Assembly (NCBI GenBank): GCA_902587545.1
Contig: CACILL010000002.1
Coordinates: 141,470-205,469 of the forward strand
From: an uncultured SAR86 cluster bacterium
Lineage (GTDB): Bacteria > Pseudomonadota > Gammaproteobacteria > Magnimaribacterales > AG-339-G14
Direction of reading: 5' to 3'
DNA: 64,000 bases
Every line of letters begins with the position of its first letter. Within the stretch, counting starts at the first letter, position 1. The notes under the pieces are model-generated. The model was not told where the DNA came from and did not search any database. It was given only the letters and a program-made list of their open reading frames with translations. This document shows positions 40,623-50,002 of the stretch, in pieces. A program made the translations under genes and the position numbers.

Positions 40623-41044
40623 TAGTCATTATTTCTTCTGCTTTTGAAGTCATCTATCGCCCTATGGATAGCTTCTTCAGCAAGGACACTACAGTGGATT
40701 TTTATTGCTGGTAATTCAAGAATATCAACGATTTCTTGATTTGAAATATTTTGAGCTTCTTCTAAAGTTTTTCCTTTGAGCATATCTATAAGCTCTCCGC
40801 TAGAGGCAATTGCTGAACCACAACCATAGGTCTTGAATTTGGCATCTACAATTTTATTAGTACCATCTATGTTTTCACATTTAATTTGAAGCTTCATGAC
40901 GTCTCCACAAGCAGGAGCTCCAACTATACCTGTACCAACTCTGTGAAAGTCTTTATCTCCAGGCTTCCATCTTCCTACACTTGCTTCTTTAGGATTTTTT
41001 AATGTTTGTTCAAATTTGTCTACTACTTTCTGTGAATAAGCCAT
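40622..41044 (-). CDS. iscU: Fe-S cluster scaffold IscU
   Basis: Scaffold on which IscS-derived sulfur and iron assemble. The 140 residues carry three ligand cysteines in VGAPACGDVMKLQI, KTYGCGSAIASS and IKIHCSVLAEEAI, and begin with AYSQKVVDKFEQ. The usual HscA-binding LPPVK motif reads LPAIK here, a change of possible interest given that no hscA is present nearby. Confidence 0.95.
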   Translation of the reverse strand: MAYSQKVVDKFEQTLKNPKEASVGRWKPGDKDFHRVGTGIVGAPACGDVMKLQIKCENIDGTNKIVDAKFKTYGCGSAIASSGELIDMLKGKTLEEAQNISNQEIVDILELPAIKIHCSVLAEEAIHRAIDDFKSRRNND

Positions 41045-41071
41045 TGGTTCCTCGCAGTTAAAATTTTTAAA

Positions 41072-42277
41072 TTATGCCCACTCTATTTTATCTAAATCTA
41101 CGCCATCTTGATACATTTCCCATAGCGGAGAGATTTCTCTGAGTTTGTTAACAGAATCTTTCACAAGCTCTACAGTCTGTTTGACCTCTTGTTCCTTTGT
41201 GAACCTTCCAAAAGAGAATCTTATCGAGCTATGAGCAAGTTCATCTTTTCTTCCCAAGGCTCTTAAAACATAAGAAGGTTCAAGACTGGCAGAAGTACAA
41301 GCAGAGCCAGATGAAACTGCAATATTTTTTAATGCCATTATAAGAGACTCGCCTTCAACAAAGTTAAATGACATGTTAAAAATTCCTGGAAATGTATTAT
41401 CAATTGCTCCATTTATATAAACTTCTTCCATATCTTTTAGTCCGTTCCACAAAATGTCTCTGTATTTAGAAAGATTTTTAAAATCTTCTGACATTTTTTC
41501 TTTGGCAAGCTTAAAAGCTTCGCCCATTCCAACAATCTGATGAGTTGGGAGAGTTCCAGCTCTGATACCTCTTTCTTGGCCCCCACCATGGAATAAAGGT
41601 TGCAAACGCACCCTAGGCTTCCTTCTGATGTATAACGCTCCAATCCCCTTAGGACCGTATATTTTATGGGCAGAAAATGACATTAAATCAACTTCTAAAT
41701 TCTCAATATCAATTGGAATCTTCCCTGCGCTTTGAGCTGCATCAACATGAAAGATACTCCCATTTTGTTTTACAATTTTTCCTATAGCCTCAATGTCATT
41801 TATAACGCCTATTTCATTATTAATATGCATTAAAGAAACTAAAACGGTATCCTCTCTTAGGGCTGCTTCAACAGACTCAGGTGTAATAATTCCATCATTG
41901 TTTGGCTCTAAATAAGTGACTTCATAAGATTCGCTTTCAAGTTGTCTACATACATCTAAGACCGCTTTGTGTTCAATTTTAGAAGTGATTATGTGTTTAC
42001 CTTTGTCAGAGTAAAAATATGCTGCGCCTTTGATTGCTAAATTATCTGATTCAGTAGCTCCAGAAGTCCAAATTATTTCTCTGGGATCACAGTTAATTAA
42101 GTTAGCAACGTTTACTCTAGCCTCCTCAACCAATTCTTCAGCTTTCCAGCCAAAAACATGTGATCTAGATCCAGAGTTGCCAAAGGCTCCATCGACTGAT
42201 AAGCATTCTTTCATTTTATCTACTACCAAAGAATCAACTGGAGTAGTAGAAGCATAATCAAAATAATAAGTATTCAT
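41072..42277 (-). CDS. iscS: Cysteine desulfurase IscS
   Basis: PLP enzyme that takes sulfur from cysteine for Fe-S clusters and thiolated tRNA. The 401 residues include [26 protein letters not shown], the PLP lysine in [15 protein letters not shown] and the persulfide cysteine in [12 protein letters not shown]. It is the first isc gene here; iscR is not upstream and I see no IscR-type site in the 168-nt divergent gap. iscU follows after 27 nt. Confidence 0.96.
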   Translation of the reverse strand: MNTYYFDYASTTPVDSLVVDKMKECLSVDGAFGNSGSRSHVFGWKAEELVEEARVNVANLINCDPREIIWTSGATESDNLAIKGAAYFYSDKGKHIITSKIEHKAVLDVCRQLESESYEVTYLEPNNDGIITPESVEAALREDTVLVSLMHINNEIGVINDIEAIGKIVKQNGSIFHVDAAQSAGKIPIDIENLEVDLMSFSAHKIYGPKGIGALYIRRKPRVRLQPLFHGGGQERGIRAGTLPTHQIVGMGEAFKLAKEKMSEDFKNLSKYRDILWNGLKDMEEVYINGAIDNTFPGIFNMSFNFVEGESLIMALKNIAVSSGSACTSASLEPSYVLRALGRKDELAHSSIRFSFGRFTKEQEVKQTVELVKDSVNKLREISPLWEMYQDGVDLDKIEWA

Positions 42278-42323
42278 TTCATCAAAATTTGGCTGAATGG
42301 TACCACGAAAACAATAATCTAAA

Positions 42324-42439
42324 AAGGTACATTTAATTAAAAGCTAACATTTCATAAACATATTACTTAGTATTGTACCTTTTAAATAAAAATACTATAA
42401 TCATTATCAAATAGCGCTGTGAGATGAATATAAGGTACA
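42324..42439. promoter_or_regulatory. Three copies of AAGGTACA in the iscS / oxidoreductase divergent gap
   Basis: The 168-nt gap holds AAGGTACA at 42324-42331 and 42432-42439 and its inverse TGTACCTT at 42374-42381; a GGTACC palindrome is at 42299-42304. The first two extend to a 10-bp inverted repeat AAAAGGTACA/TGTACCTTTT (42322-42331, 42374-42383). One copy overlaps the -35 of the plus-strand promoter and one ends 6 nt before the start codon. They look like operator or recombinase arm sites; what binds them is unknown. Confidence 0.55.
42373..42401 (+). promoter_or_regulatory. Sigma-70-type promoter of the 2-oxoacid oxidoreductase operon
   Basis: TTGTAC (42373-42378), a 17-nt spacer and a perfect TATAAT (42396-42401) precede the operon by about 45 nt. 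The -35 hexamer lies within one of the TGTACCTT repeats, so binding there should block RNA polymerase. This is the best-looking promoter in the window. Confidence 0.6.
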
Positions 42440-42445
42440 CTTTAA

Positions 42446-44476
42446 ATGTCTGATAAAAAATACTTATTTAAAAGAAACAATGTATGGTGGGTGAAACTTG
42501 CTGTACCTTTGTCTCTAAGAAGTGAATTAGGCTATGATTTAAGAAGAACTACTGGTGAGAAAGATTTAGATAAGGCCATACCTATCAGAGATAAAATTAT
42601 TGAAGAATTCAAAACTGAATTTCAAATAAGGAAAGTTAATGCAGATGATAAAGGCATCGTGCTTCGAGGGACTGAGCACATGCAAAAAACTGATATTTCT
42701 GATCCGCAATATTTTCATAAGGTAGTTGATTGCCAATATGCATGCCCTGCTCACACCAATGTTCCTGAATATATTCGTCTGATTGCTCAAAAAAAATATG
42801 ATGATGCATACATGCTTAACTGGGAATCTAACGTATTTCCAGGAATACTTGGAAGAACATGTGATAGGCCATGTGAACCTGCATGTCGTAGAGGGAGAAC
42901 TCACGATAAGCCAGTAGCTATCTGTAGATTAAAGAGGGTCACTTATGATTATAAAAATGACATTGATCCTTATCTCCCTGATATTCCAAAAGTTAAAAAT
43001 GGTAAAAAAATTGGCCTTATTGGTGCAGGTCCTGCTTCCTTGACAGTGGCCAGAGACTTATTACCCCTAGGATATGAAGTTACTATTTTTGAGAAAGATA
43101 ATAAACCTGGTGGATTAATGAGAACTAATATTCCTTCATTTAGGCTTCCTGCAGAAGTATTAGATGAAGAGGTTTACAGAATAATAAAAATGGGAGCTGA
43201 ACTTAAAACTAATTCTTACATTGATAGCTTGGAAAAAGTCATTGATTCTTTTGATGCTGTATTTGTTGGCACAGGAGCTCCTAAAGGTAAAGATCTTGAA
43301 TTACCTGGCAGAAGAGAAGCTAGCGAAAATATTCATATTGGAATCGATTGGTTAACTAGTATTGCTTTCGAACATACCAAATCAATAGGTAAGAAAGTAA
43401 TTGTCATTGGTGGTGGAAATACTGCTATGGATTGTTGTAGAACAGCCATTAGATTAGGAGCGGATGACGTTATGGTGACTGTTAGAAGTCCAAAATCAGA
43501 CATGAAAGCATCTGATTGGGAGTTAGAAGAAGCTATTGATGAGGGAATTCCTATTCTGGATAACACTTCTCCAAAAGAATTTTTACTAGATGATGATGGC
43601 AAGCTTAAGGGAATGAAATTTGAAAAAATGGAAGCTCAATATACCGATGGCAAAAGAAAGCTGATTCCTACTGGCGAAGAAATAATTATTGAGTGCGACG
43701 ACGTTCTTTTGGCAATTGGTCAAGATAATGCTTTTCCATGGATAGAAAAGAATATCGGAATTGATTTTAATGAATGGGACTGTCCTATTGTTGATAAAAC
43801 TACAATGCAGTCTTCTCATCCAAAAGTCTTTTTTGGTGGTGATGCTGCCTGGGGACCTGAAAACATCATATGGGCTGTCGCGCACGGCCATCAAGCTGCT
43901 ATTTCTATAGATAATTTTTGTAGTGAAGTTGATTTATTCGATAGACCTCCACCGCTAACAAATTTAGTGAGTCAAAAAATGGGAATTCATGAATGGTCTT
44001 ATGACAATGATATTTCTCAAGAAGCTCGACTGGAAGTTCCTCATGCAGATTTAAAACAAGCTCTAAATGATCTTAAAATGGAAGTTGAGCTAGGCTTTGA
44101 TGAGAAACTCGCACTCGATGAAGCACAGAGATGTCTAAATTGTGATATGCAGACAGTTTTTCAAGAAAAACTATGTATAGAGTGTGATGCTTGTGTTGAT
44201 ATTTGTCCCACAGACTGTATTACATTCACTACAAATGACACTGAAGAAAAGGTTAGAGAAAAACTCAGAGTACCGGCTTTGAATTTGGATCAAGATCTTT
44301 ATGTATCGGGAAAACTGGCCACAGGGAGAGTCATGATTAAAGACGAGGATATGTGCGTTCATTGTGGATTGTGTGCAGAAAGGTGTCCGACGGGAGCTTG
44401 GGATATTCAAAAAAATAATTATATTGAAGCGCATAACCTAAACAAAGGTAGAGTTAAAGCCAAGGAAGTTGCTTAG
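42446..44476 (+). CDS. NAD(P)H/FAD iron-sulfur oxidoreductase (GltD-like) with integrase-like N-terminal segment
   Basis: Likely electron-transfer subunit of the following KorAB-type enzyme. Residues about 80-160 hold N-terminal Fe-S cysteines (CQYACPAHTN, CDRPCEPACRRG). An FAD fold (IGLIGAGPASLTVA) and an NAD(P) fold (VIVIGGGNTAMDCCR) follow, then two C-terminal [4Fe-4S] motifs (CIECDACVDICP, CVHCGLCAERCP). Residues 1-63 are foreign to this family: YLFKRNNVWWVKLAVPLSL and LRRTTGEKDLDKA resemble the DUF6538-type N-terminus of phage-like tyrosine recombinases. ATG 42680 (residue 79), with GAGGG 9 nt upstream, could be an alternative start giving the ordinary protein. Stop and next GTG overlap by one base. 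Confidence 0.85.
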   Translation: MSDKKYLFKRNNVWWVKLAVPLSLRSELGYDLRRTTGEKDLDKAIPIRDKIIEEFKTEFQIRKVNADDKGIVLRGTEHMQKTDISDPQYFHKVVDCQYACPAHTNVPEYIRLIAQKKYDDAYMLNWESNVFPGILGRTCDRPCEPACRRGRTHDKPVAICRLKRVTYDYKNDIDPYLPDIPKVKNGKKIGLIGAGPASLTVARDLLPLGYEVTIFEKDNKPGGLMRTNIPSFRLPAEVLDEEVYRIIKMGAELKTNSYIDSLEKVIDSFDAVFVGTGAPKGKDLELPGRREASENIHIGIDWLTSIAFEHTKSIGKKVIVIGGGNTAMDCCRTAIRLGADDVMVTVRSPKSDMKASDWELEEAIDEGIPILDNTSPKEFLLDDDGKLKGMKFEKMEAQYTDGKRKLIPTGEEIIIECDDVLLAIGQDNAFPWIEKNIGIDFNEWDCPIVDKTTMQSSHPKVFFGGDAAWGPENIIWAVAHGHQAAISIDNFCSEVDLFDRPPPLTNLVSQKMGIHEWSYDNDISQEARLEVPHADLKQALNDLKMEVELGFDEKLALDEAQRCLNCDMQTVFQEKLCIECDACVDICPTDCITFTTNDTEEKVREKLRVPALNLDQDLYVSGKLATGRVMIKDEDMCVHCGLCAERCPTGAWDIQKNNYIEAHNLNKGRVKAKEVA

Positions 44477-46309
44477 TGGAAAATCCTGTTAAAGTAGATC
44501 CCATTAATTCACTTAATGACTTTGTCATCAAATTTGCAAATGTAAATGGAACAGGTTCTGCAAGTGCCAACCAAATGTTTGCTAAGTCTATCTTTAGGAT
44601 GGGAATACCCATTAGTCCAAAAAATATTTTTCCCTCAAATATCCAAGGTTTGCCTACTTGGTTTGAAGTCAGAGTAAATAATAAGGGGTACTTGGGTAGT
44701 AGAGGTGGCGTAGATATTGCTGTTGCTATGAATCCACAAACTTATTCTCAAGACGTTGAGGAAATTTCAGAAGGTGGTTACCTTCTTTATGATTCAACTT
44801 GGAAAAGAAATTTTAATAGGGAAGACATTACTATTATTGAAATACCTTTAACGCAACTTTGTGTAGATTCTTTTACTAATGCAAAACAAAGAGCGTTATT
44901 TAAAAATATCGCATATGTAGGTGCATTATCACCTCTTTTAGAAATTGAATATGAAGTTCTTGAGAAATTAATTTCAGAGCAATTCGTTAGCAAGCCTGCT
45001 CTTATTGAACCAAATATAAAAGCTTTAAACATAGGAAGAGACTACGTTTTAAAGAATTTACCTTATCCACTAGGAATTAATGTAAAGAGAGAAGATAAGC
45101 TTAAAGATAAAATACTTGTTTCTGGAAATGACGCATGTGGATTAGGAGCAGTCTATGGTGGAGCTACATTTTGCTCTTGGTATCCAATAACTCCGTCTAC
45201 CTCTGTTGCTGAAGGCTTCGAAAAATACGCTTCAAAGTATAGGGTTGATCCTCAGTCGGGTAAAAATAATTATATAAGTGTTCAAGCTGAAGATGAATTA
45301 GCTGCAGTTGGAATGGCGATAGGCGCCAACTGGAATGGTGCAAGAGGCTTCACAGCAACTAGCGGTCCAGGTATTTCCTTGATGAGTGAATTTTTAGGTC
45401 TAGCTTACTTTGCAGAAGTACCTCTTGTTCTTTTCAATATTCAAAGGGGGGGGACCTTCGACTGGAATGCCAACCAGAACTCAACAATCAGATATTCTTT
45501 CTTGTGCTTATGCTTCACATGGAGACACTAAACATGTGCTTTTATTTCCTGAAGATCCTCAGGAGTGTTTTGAGTTCTCTGCAGAAGCTTTTAATTTAGC
45601 CGAAAGATTACAAACTCCTGTATTTGTGATTAGTGACTTAGATATTGGAATGAATGATTGGGTTACAGATAAATTTGAATGGGATGATGAACAAAAATAT
45701 GACAGAGGAAAAGTTCTAAAAGCTGAAGATTTAGATCAAATGGATAATTTTGGAAGGTATTTAGATGTTGACGATGATGGGATTTGTTATCGAACTTATC
45801 CTGGAACTCATCCTGAGAAGGGAGCATTCTTTACAAGAGGAACATCTCACGATGAATATGCTAGGTATACAGAAAATGGAGACATCAATGAACAAACCTT
45901 AACAAGATTGGTTAAAAAATTTAGGACCGCGTCTGAATTAGTTCCTAATCCAATAATCAATCTTTCTGAAAAGCAAGGAAGTTCTGGAGTAATTTTTTAT
46001 GGCAGCACATCTGCAGCTATGTATGAAGCTAAAGATATTCTAAATGAAAATAATATTGAAGTAGATCTAATGAGAATTAGATCTTTCCCTTTCAACTTAG
46101 ATGTATGGGAATTTATTGAAAACCATGACCTTATCTATGTGATTGAACAAAATAGAGATAGTCAAATGAGAACCTTAATTATGGCTGAAGGCGGAATTTC
46201 AGCAGAAAAACTTAGATCACTAGTTTGGTTTAACGGCGACCCGATTCAAGCAAAATTTATTGCTAAGAAAATATATGAAAGAGAATCACAACAAACCCTT
46301 ATCACATGA
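44476..46309 (+). CDS. 2-oxoacid:acceptor oxidoreductase alpha (gamma-alpha fused) subunit, interrupted by a frameshift
   Basis: Residues about 15-200 form the gamma domain and the rest the alpha (pyrimidine-binding) domain (VSGNDACGLGAVYGGATFCSW, YPITPSTSVAEGFEKY, QAEDELAAVGMAIGANWNGA). The first frame runs 44476-45531 and the second resumes before 45454 and ends at 46309. They join perfectly if one G is removed from the run of eight G at 45446-45453, restoring FNIQRGGPSTGMPTRTQQ and a 610-residue protein. As read, the gene is broken; a homopolymer sequencing error, real mutation or slippage are all possible. The GTG start is preceded by AAGGAAG. KorA is the nearest name; substrate not proven. 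Confidence 0.88.
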
Positions 46310-47358
46310 GTTACTTTAAACCAATAAATAAACATCCTAATTTAGAAAAAAATAAATTAGGTCTCACAAGAAGAGATTATGAAGGTGGTGTTTCCACCCT
46401 GTGTGCTGGATGTGGCCATGATTCAATAAGTGCATGCATCATTGAAGCCTGTTTTAGGTTAAACATAGAAGCTTACAAAGTGGCAAAATTATCTGGAATT
46501 GGATGTTCTTCAAAAGCTCCTGCATACTTTTTAAACGCCTCTCATGGATTTAATTCTGTTCATGGAAGGATGCCTTCTATAGCTACTGGTGCAAACTGTG
46601 CTAATGAAGATTTGCTTTATTTAGGAGTATCTGGAGATGGAGATAGTGCATCAATTGGTATAGGTCAGTTTATTCATGCGATAAGAAGGCAAGTGAATAT
46701 GGTCTATTTTGTTGAAAATAATGGTACATATGGCTTAACAAAAGGACAATTCTCTGCAACAAATGACCTTGAGTCTAAAAACAAATATGGGGAGGATAAT
46801 TTATTCCCGCCAATTGATCTTACTTCAATGGCAATACAGTTGGGAGCATCATATGTAGCTAGAAGTTTTTCTGGAGATAGAGATCAGTTGGTTCCTTTGA
46901 TTATGGGTGCAATCCAACATAAAGGTTTTGCACTATTGGATATTATTAGTCCTTGCGTAACTTTTAATAACCATGATTCTTCCACTAAAAGTTACGATTA
47001 TATTCGAAATCACAATGAAGCTATGGGCAAAACAGATTTTGTTCCCCTAGGAGAAGAAATAAAGACAAATTATGATGACGGTTCAAGTGTAGAAGTAAAA
47101 CTTCATGATGGCTCTAGATTATCATTAGAAAAAACAGATCATAATTTTGATCCTACGGATGCGGGGAATTCTTTGGAGTTAATAAGGGAAAAAAATAAAG
47201 AGGGCAAAATTATCACCGGACTTCTTTATGTAGATAATAAATGTAAACCTCTTACAGAGATAATGGACCTTCCTGATAAGCCTCTTAATACTCTAGAACA
47301 AGACGAACTTTGCCCAGGCAGCGAGGTATTGGAAGAAATAAATAAAGGTTTAAGTTAA
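46306..47358 (+). CDS. 2-oxoacid:acceptor oxidoreductase beta (TPP-binding) subunit
   Basis: KorB/PorB-type subunit of 350 residues. TLCAGCGHDSIS and KLSGIGCSSKAPAY supply cluster cysteines, GVSGDGDSASIGIGQFIHAI is the TPP/Mg motif, VENNGTYGLTKGQFS the second, and SPCVTFNNHD the last Cys. It overlaps the alpha gene by 4 nt. With the two upstream genes it should convert a 2-oxoacid plus CoA to acyl-CoA and CO2, passing electrons to NAD(P). 2-oxoglutarate is my best guess for the substrate. Confidence 0.88.
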   Translation: MSYFKPINKHPNLEKNKLGLTRRDYEGGVSTLCAGCGHDSISACIIEACFRLNIEAYKVAKLSGIGCSSKAPAYFLNASHGFNSVHGRMPSIATGANCANEDLLYLGVSGDGDSASIGIGQFIHAIRRQVNMVYFVENNGTYGLTKGQFSATNDLESKNKYGEDNLFPPIDLTSMAIQLGASYVARSFSGDRDQLVPLIMGAIQHKGFALLDIISPCVTFNNHDSSTKSYDYIRNHNEAMGKTDFVPLGEEIKTNYDDGSSVEVKLHDGSRLSLEKTDHNFDPTDAGNSLELIREKNKEGKIITGLLYVDNKCKPLTEIMDLPDKPLNTLEQDELCPGSEVLEEINKGLS

Positions 47359-48063
47359 ATTTACACCAAGTCTATGGGCTATTTCTTGGTAAGATTCAAC
47401 CACATCTCCAAGACCCAGTCTAAATCTATCTTTATCTAATTTCTTTTTAGTTTCCTTATCCCAAACTCTACAACCGTCTGGAGTAAATTCATCCCCAAGA
47501 TATATTTTTCCTGAGTTTTTTCCAAACTCTAATTTGAAGTCAACAAGAATTAAGTCCGCTTTAAGAAATAAATCTACTAAATGATCGTTAATTTCTAAAG
47601 TGAGTTTTTTTAGAGCTTCTATATCATCAGCTTCAGCCCAACCAAAAGATATGATGTGATTATCATTTATCATCGGATCGCCTAAATCATCATCCTTGTA
47701 AAAGAATTCAAAAATAGGGTCTTCAAATTTCATCCCCTCCTTAAGGCCAAGACGCTTGCAAATACTTCCTGCCGCATAGTTCCTTACTACACATTCAATT
47801 GGAAACATATCCAAAGATAAAACCAAACTTTCGTGATCATTTAGTTCTTCCAGAAGGTGGCAATCAACACCTTTGGAGTCTAAATAATTCATAATGAAAT
47901 TATTGAATCTATTATTGACAGTGCCCTTTCCAGCTAATTGTTCTATTTTTTTTCCATCAAATGCTGACGTATCATCAGTAAAATCCATTACAAGCTTGGA
48001 TTCATCTGCTGTTTTATAAAGTTCTTTTGCTTTCCCTTTTGTTAGTAATTCTTTTTTTTCCAT
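47350..48063 (-). CDS. purC: SAICAR synthetase PurC
   Basis: Phosphoribosylaminoimidazole-succinocarboxamide synthase of purine synthesis. The 237 residues include KGKAKELYKTADES, MDFTDDTSAFDGKK, VVRNYAAGSICKRLG, DFKLEFG and LGDEFTPDGCRVWD. Its 3' end overlaps that of the convergent beta subunit gene by 9 nt. The dapA-bamC-purC order is conserved in gammaproteobacteria. Confidence 0.96.
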   Translation of the reverse strand: MEKKELLTKGKAKELYKTADESKLVMDFTDDTSAFDGKKIEQLAGKGTVNNRFNNFIMNYLDSKGVDCHLLEELNDHESLVLSLDMFPIECVVRNYAAGSICKRLGLKEGMKFEDPIFEFFYKDDDLGDPMINDNHIISFGWAEADDIEALKKLTLEINDHLVDLFLKADLILVDFKLEFGKNSGKIYLGDEFTPDGCRVWDKETKKKLDKDRFRLGLGDVVESYQEIAHRLGVNLT

Positions 48064-48069
48064 TTAAAA

Positions 48070-49041
48070 TTATGATAATGATTGGTTAATTTGAGAAATA
48101 ATCTCTTCAGAAATATCTATGTTTTCTACATCTAAATTGGTAGAAATTTGGCACTCTTTAGAGTTAAGTTCTTCTACGATTATCTCTACGTTCGTGATGT
48201 CTGGTCTACGATCAAGCAAAGATCTTCGCACAGAATATTCTAAATAAAATTTTCCTTCATTTCTATCTTCATCAATTATTTTATAGCCAGCAAGTAATAA
48301 AGATCTTCTTAATGCAGCCCAAGCTCTCGCAAAATTTATTCTTAGCTTAATTTTTGATAATCCTGATAATTCATCTTCTATGATTTCAGTTTTATTACTG
48401 ACATTTAAATTTAAAGCAACTAATGAAGTTCCCGTAGTAGGACCAGATGATGATAAATACTCGTAAAATTCGTTTATCAGACTATCTAATTTGTTTTCTT
48501 TAGAAGATACGATTTCCCAAGAATTATTCACTTTTTTTAGTTGAGAAACAAAAATTTCAGAACTCGACTGTTGCAAGCCTCTCTCTATTTTAAATACAAA
48601 TTTTGAATCAATATTATTAAAGTTAAATATTTTTGAATTTATAGTTCCACTATTTGGATCAAAAGAATCTAAACCAAGATTATTATTGTCTTCAAGAAAC
48701 TCTATAGTCATTGGCCAAGCAGCACTCGGTTCAAGTCCTAAATAAACCCAACGAATTTCTCCGAGTTTATGAAGTCTAATTTCACTTGATGAAGCTGCAG
48801 AAAAAAGTTGTTTTGGTCGAGGAGTAAGAACTTTTGTTTGATCACTTAGAACTTCAACTTCTCCAGAAATTGGATACTTATCAACTATAAATGAAGAATC
48901 TTTAATAACGCCCTTTTCTATAAGGATGTCTTCATTTTTTGAGGCATCGATCAATTCTTTGTTTTTCAGTTCTTCCTGTAAAGTATTCGTGGCACAAGCA
49001 GATATAAAAAAAAGAATAAAAAATATGAGTAAGATCTTCAT
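48070..49041 (-). CDS. bamC: Outer-membrane assembly lipoprotein BamC (NlpB)
   Basis: Accessory lipoprotein of the BAM complex. The signal MKILLIFFILFFISACA gives lipobox ISAC with C16. The short unstructured segment after it carries the BamD-binding-like region (VDKYPISGEVEVL, TPRPKQL), followed by two helix-grip domains. Length is 323 residues. Position between dapA and purC supports the call in this weakly conserved family. Confidence 0.86.
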   Translation of the reverse strand: MKILLIFFILFFISACATNTLQEELKNKELIDASKNEDILIEKGVIKDSSFIVDKYPISGEVEVLSDQTKVLTPRPKQLFSAASSSEIRLHKLGEIRWVYLGLEPSAAWPMTIEFLEDNNNLGLDSFDPNSGTINSKIFNFNNIDSKFVFKIERGLQQSSSEIFVSQLKKVNNSWEIVSSKENKLDSLINEFYEYLSSSGPTTGTSLVALNLNVSNKTEIIEDELSGLSKIKLRINFARAWAALRRSLLLAGYKIIDEDRNEGKFYLEYSVRRSLLDRRPDITNVEIIVEELNSKECQISTNLDVENIDISEEIISQINQSLS

Positions 49042-49044
49042 AAT

Positions 49045-49935
49045 TTAGATTATATTTAATTCTTCAAGAGAATTTTTCAGTGATTCTTTAAACAGATCGT
49101 TAAGTTCAACCAAAGGCAATCTTATGCCATTTTTTATCAGACCCATTTGATGAAGAGCCCATTTTACAGGTATGGGATTGGATTCACAGAATAAGTTTTG
49201 GTTGAGATTTTTAATTTTATCATCCAGTTTTTTTGCCTTAGAAAAGTCGCTTTGTACGAGCAAGCAAATTTCAGAAACAATTTCAGGCACCACATTAGAG
49301 GTAACCGAAATTGTTCCATGCCCTCCTTTTTCCAAGAACTCTAAAGAAGAAAAATCATCTCCAGAATATAAGAAAAAGTTTTTACCTTGGATATCTTCTT
49401 CGCACAATTTTAATACCTCAGAGAGATTTTTCATGTCTCCAGTGGCATCTTTGATGCCCATTATATTTTGATGAGAGGACAACCTTTGGACTGTTTCAGG
49501 CTCAATGAAACTTGCTGTCCTTGATGGAACGTTATAAAGAATTTGAGGAATATCTACTTCATCAGCGATTTTTGCATGATGTCGGTAAATTCCTTCCTGC
49601 GGTGGTTTATTGTAGTAAGGCGATACTAATAAAGCTGCGTCTGCTCCTAAGTTTTTTGCTTCTCTAGTGAGATGAAGAGCTTCCTCAGTCGAATTAGCTC
49701 CTGTTCCTGCAATGATATGTACTCTTCCGTTAGATATTTTTATGAAAAATTCTATCAATTTAACATGATCTTCAAAATCTATAGTTGCCGATTCTCCTGT
49801 TGTACCAACTGCCACCAATCCTGAAATACCTGATTCAATTTGAAAATTGATTAGATTTTCAAGTGAGTTGTAATCAAGGTCTCCTTTTTCGGTCATAGGA
49901 GTTACTAAAGCTGTTATCGATCCTTCAATTGACAT
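49045..49935 (-). CDS. dapA: 4-hydroxy-tetrahydrodipicolinate synthase DapA
   Basis: Condenses pyruvate and aspartate semialdehyde in lysine and peptidoglycan-DAP synthesis. The 296-residue TIM barrel has ALVTPM, GTTGESATI, ILYNVPSRT with the conserved tyrosine, MGIKDATGDM with the Schiff-base lysine and LYSGDD. It is the first gene of dapA-bamC-purC. Confidence 0.95.
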   Translation of the reverse strand: MSIEGSITALVTPMTEKGDLDYNSLENLINFQIESGISGLVAVGTTGESATIDFEDHVKLIEFFIKISNGRVHIIAGTGANSTEEALHLTREAKNLGADAALLVSPYYNKPPQEGIYRHHAKIADEVDIPQILYNVPSRTASFIEPETVQRLSSHQNIMGIKDATGDMKNLSEVLKLCEEDIQGKNFFLYSGDDFSSLEFLEKGGHGTISVTSNVVPEIVSEICLLVQSDFSKAKKLDDKIKNLNQNLFCESNPIPVKWALHQMGLIKNGIRLPLVELNDLFKESLKNSLEELNII

Positions 49936-50002
49936 TAATGTTTTATTAATAATTTTTAATAAGTGGTATTATTCCATATCTTAATTAATCTTGATTGAAA
50001 AA

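Noticed and set aside
49929..49934. Perfect TTGACA -35 hexamer between dapA and bcp
   Set aside because: The nearest good -10 (TATTAT at 49967-49972) is 32 nt away, too far, so it is not called a promoter.
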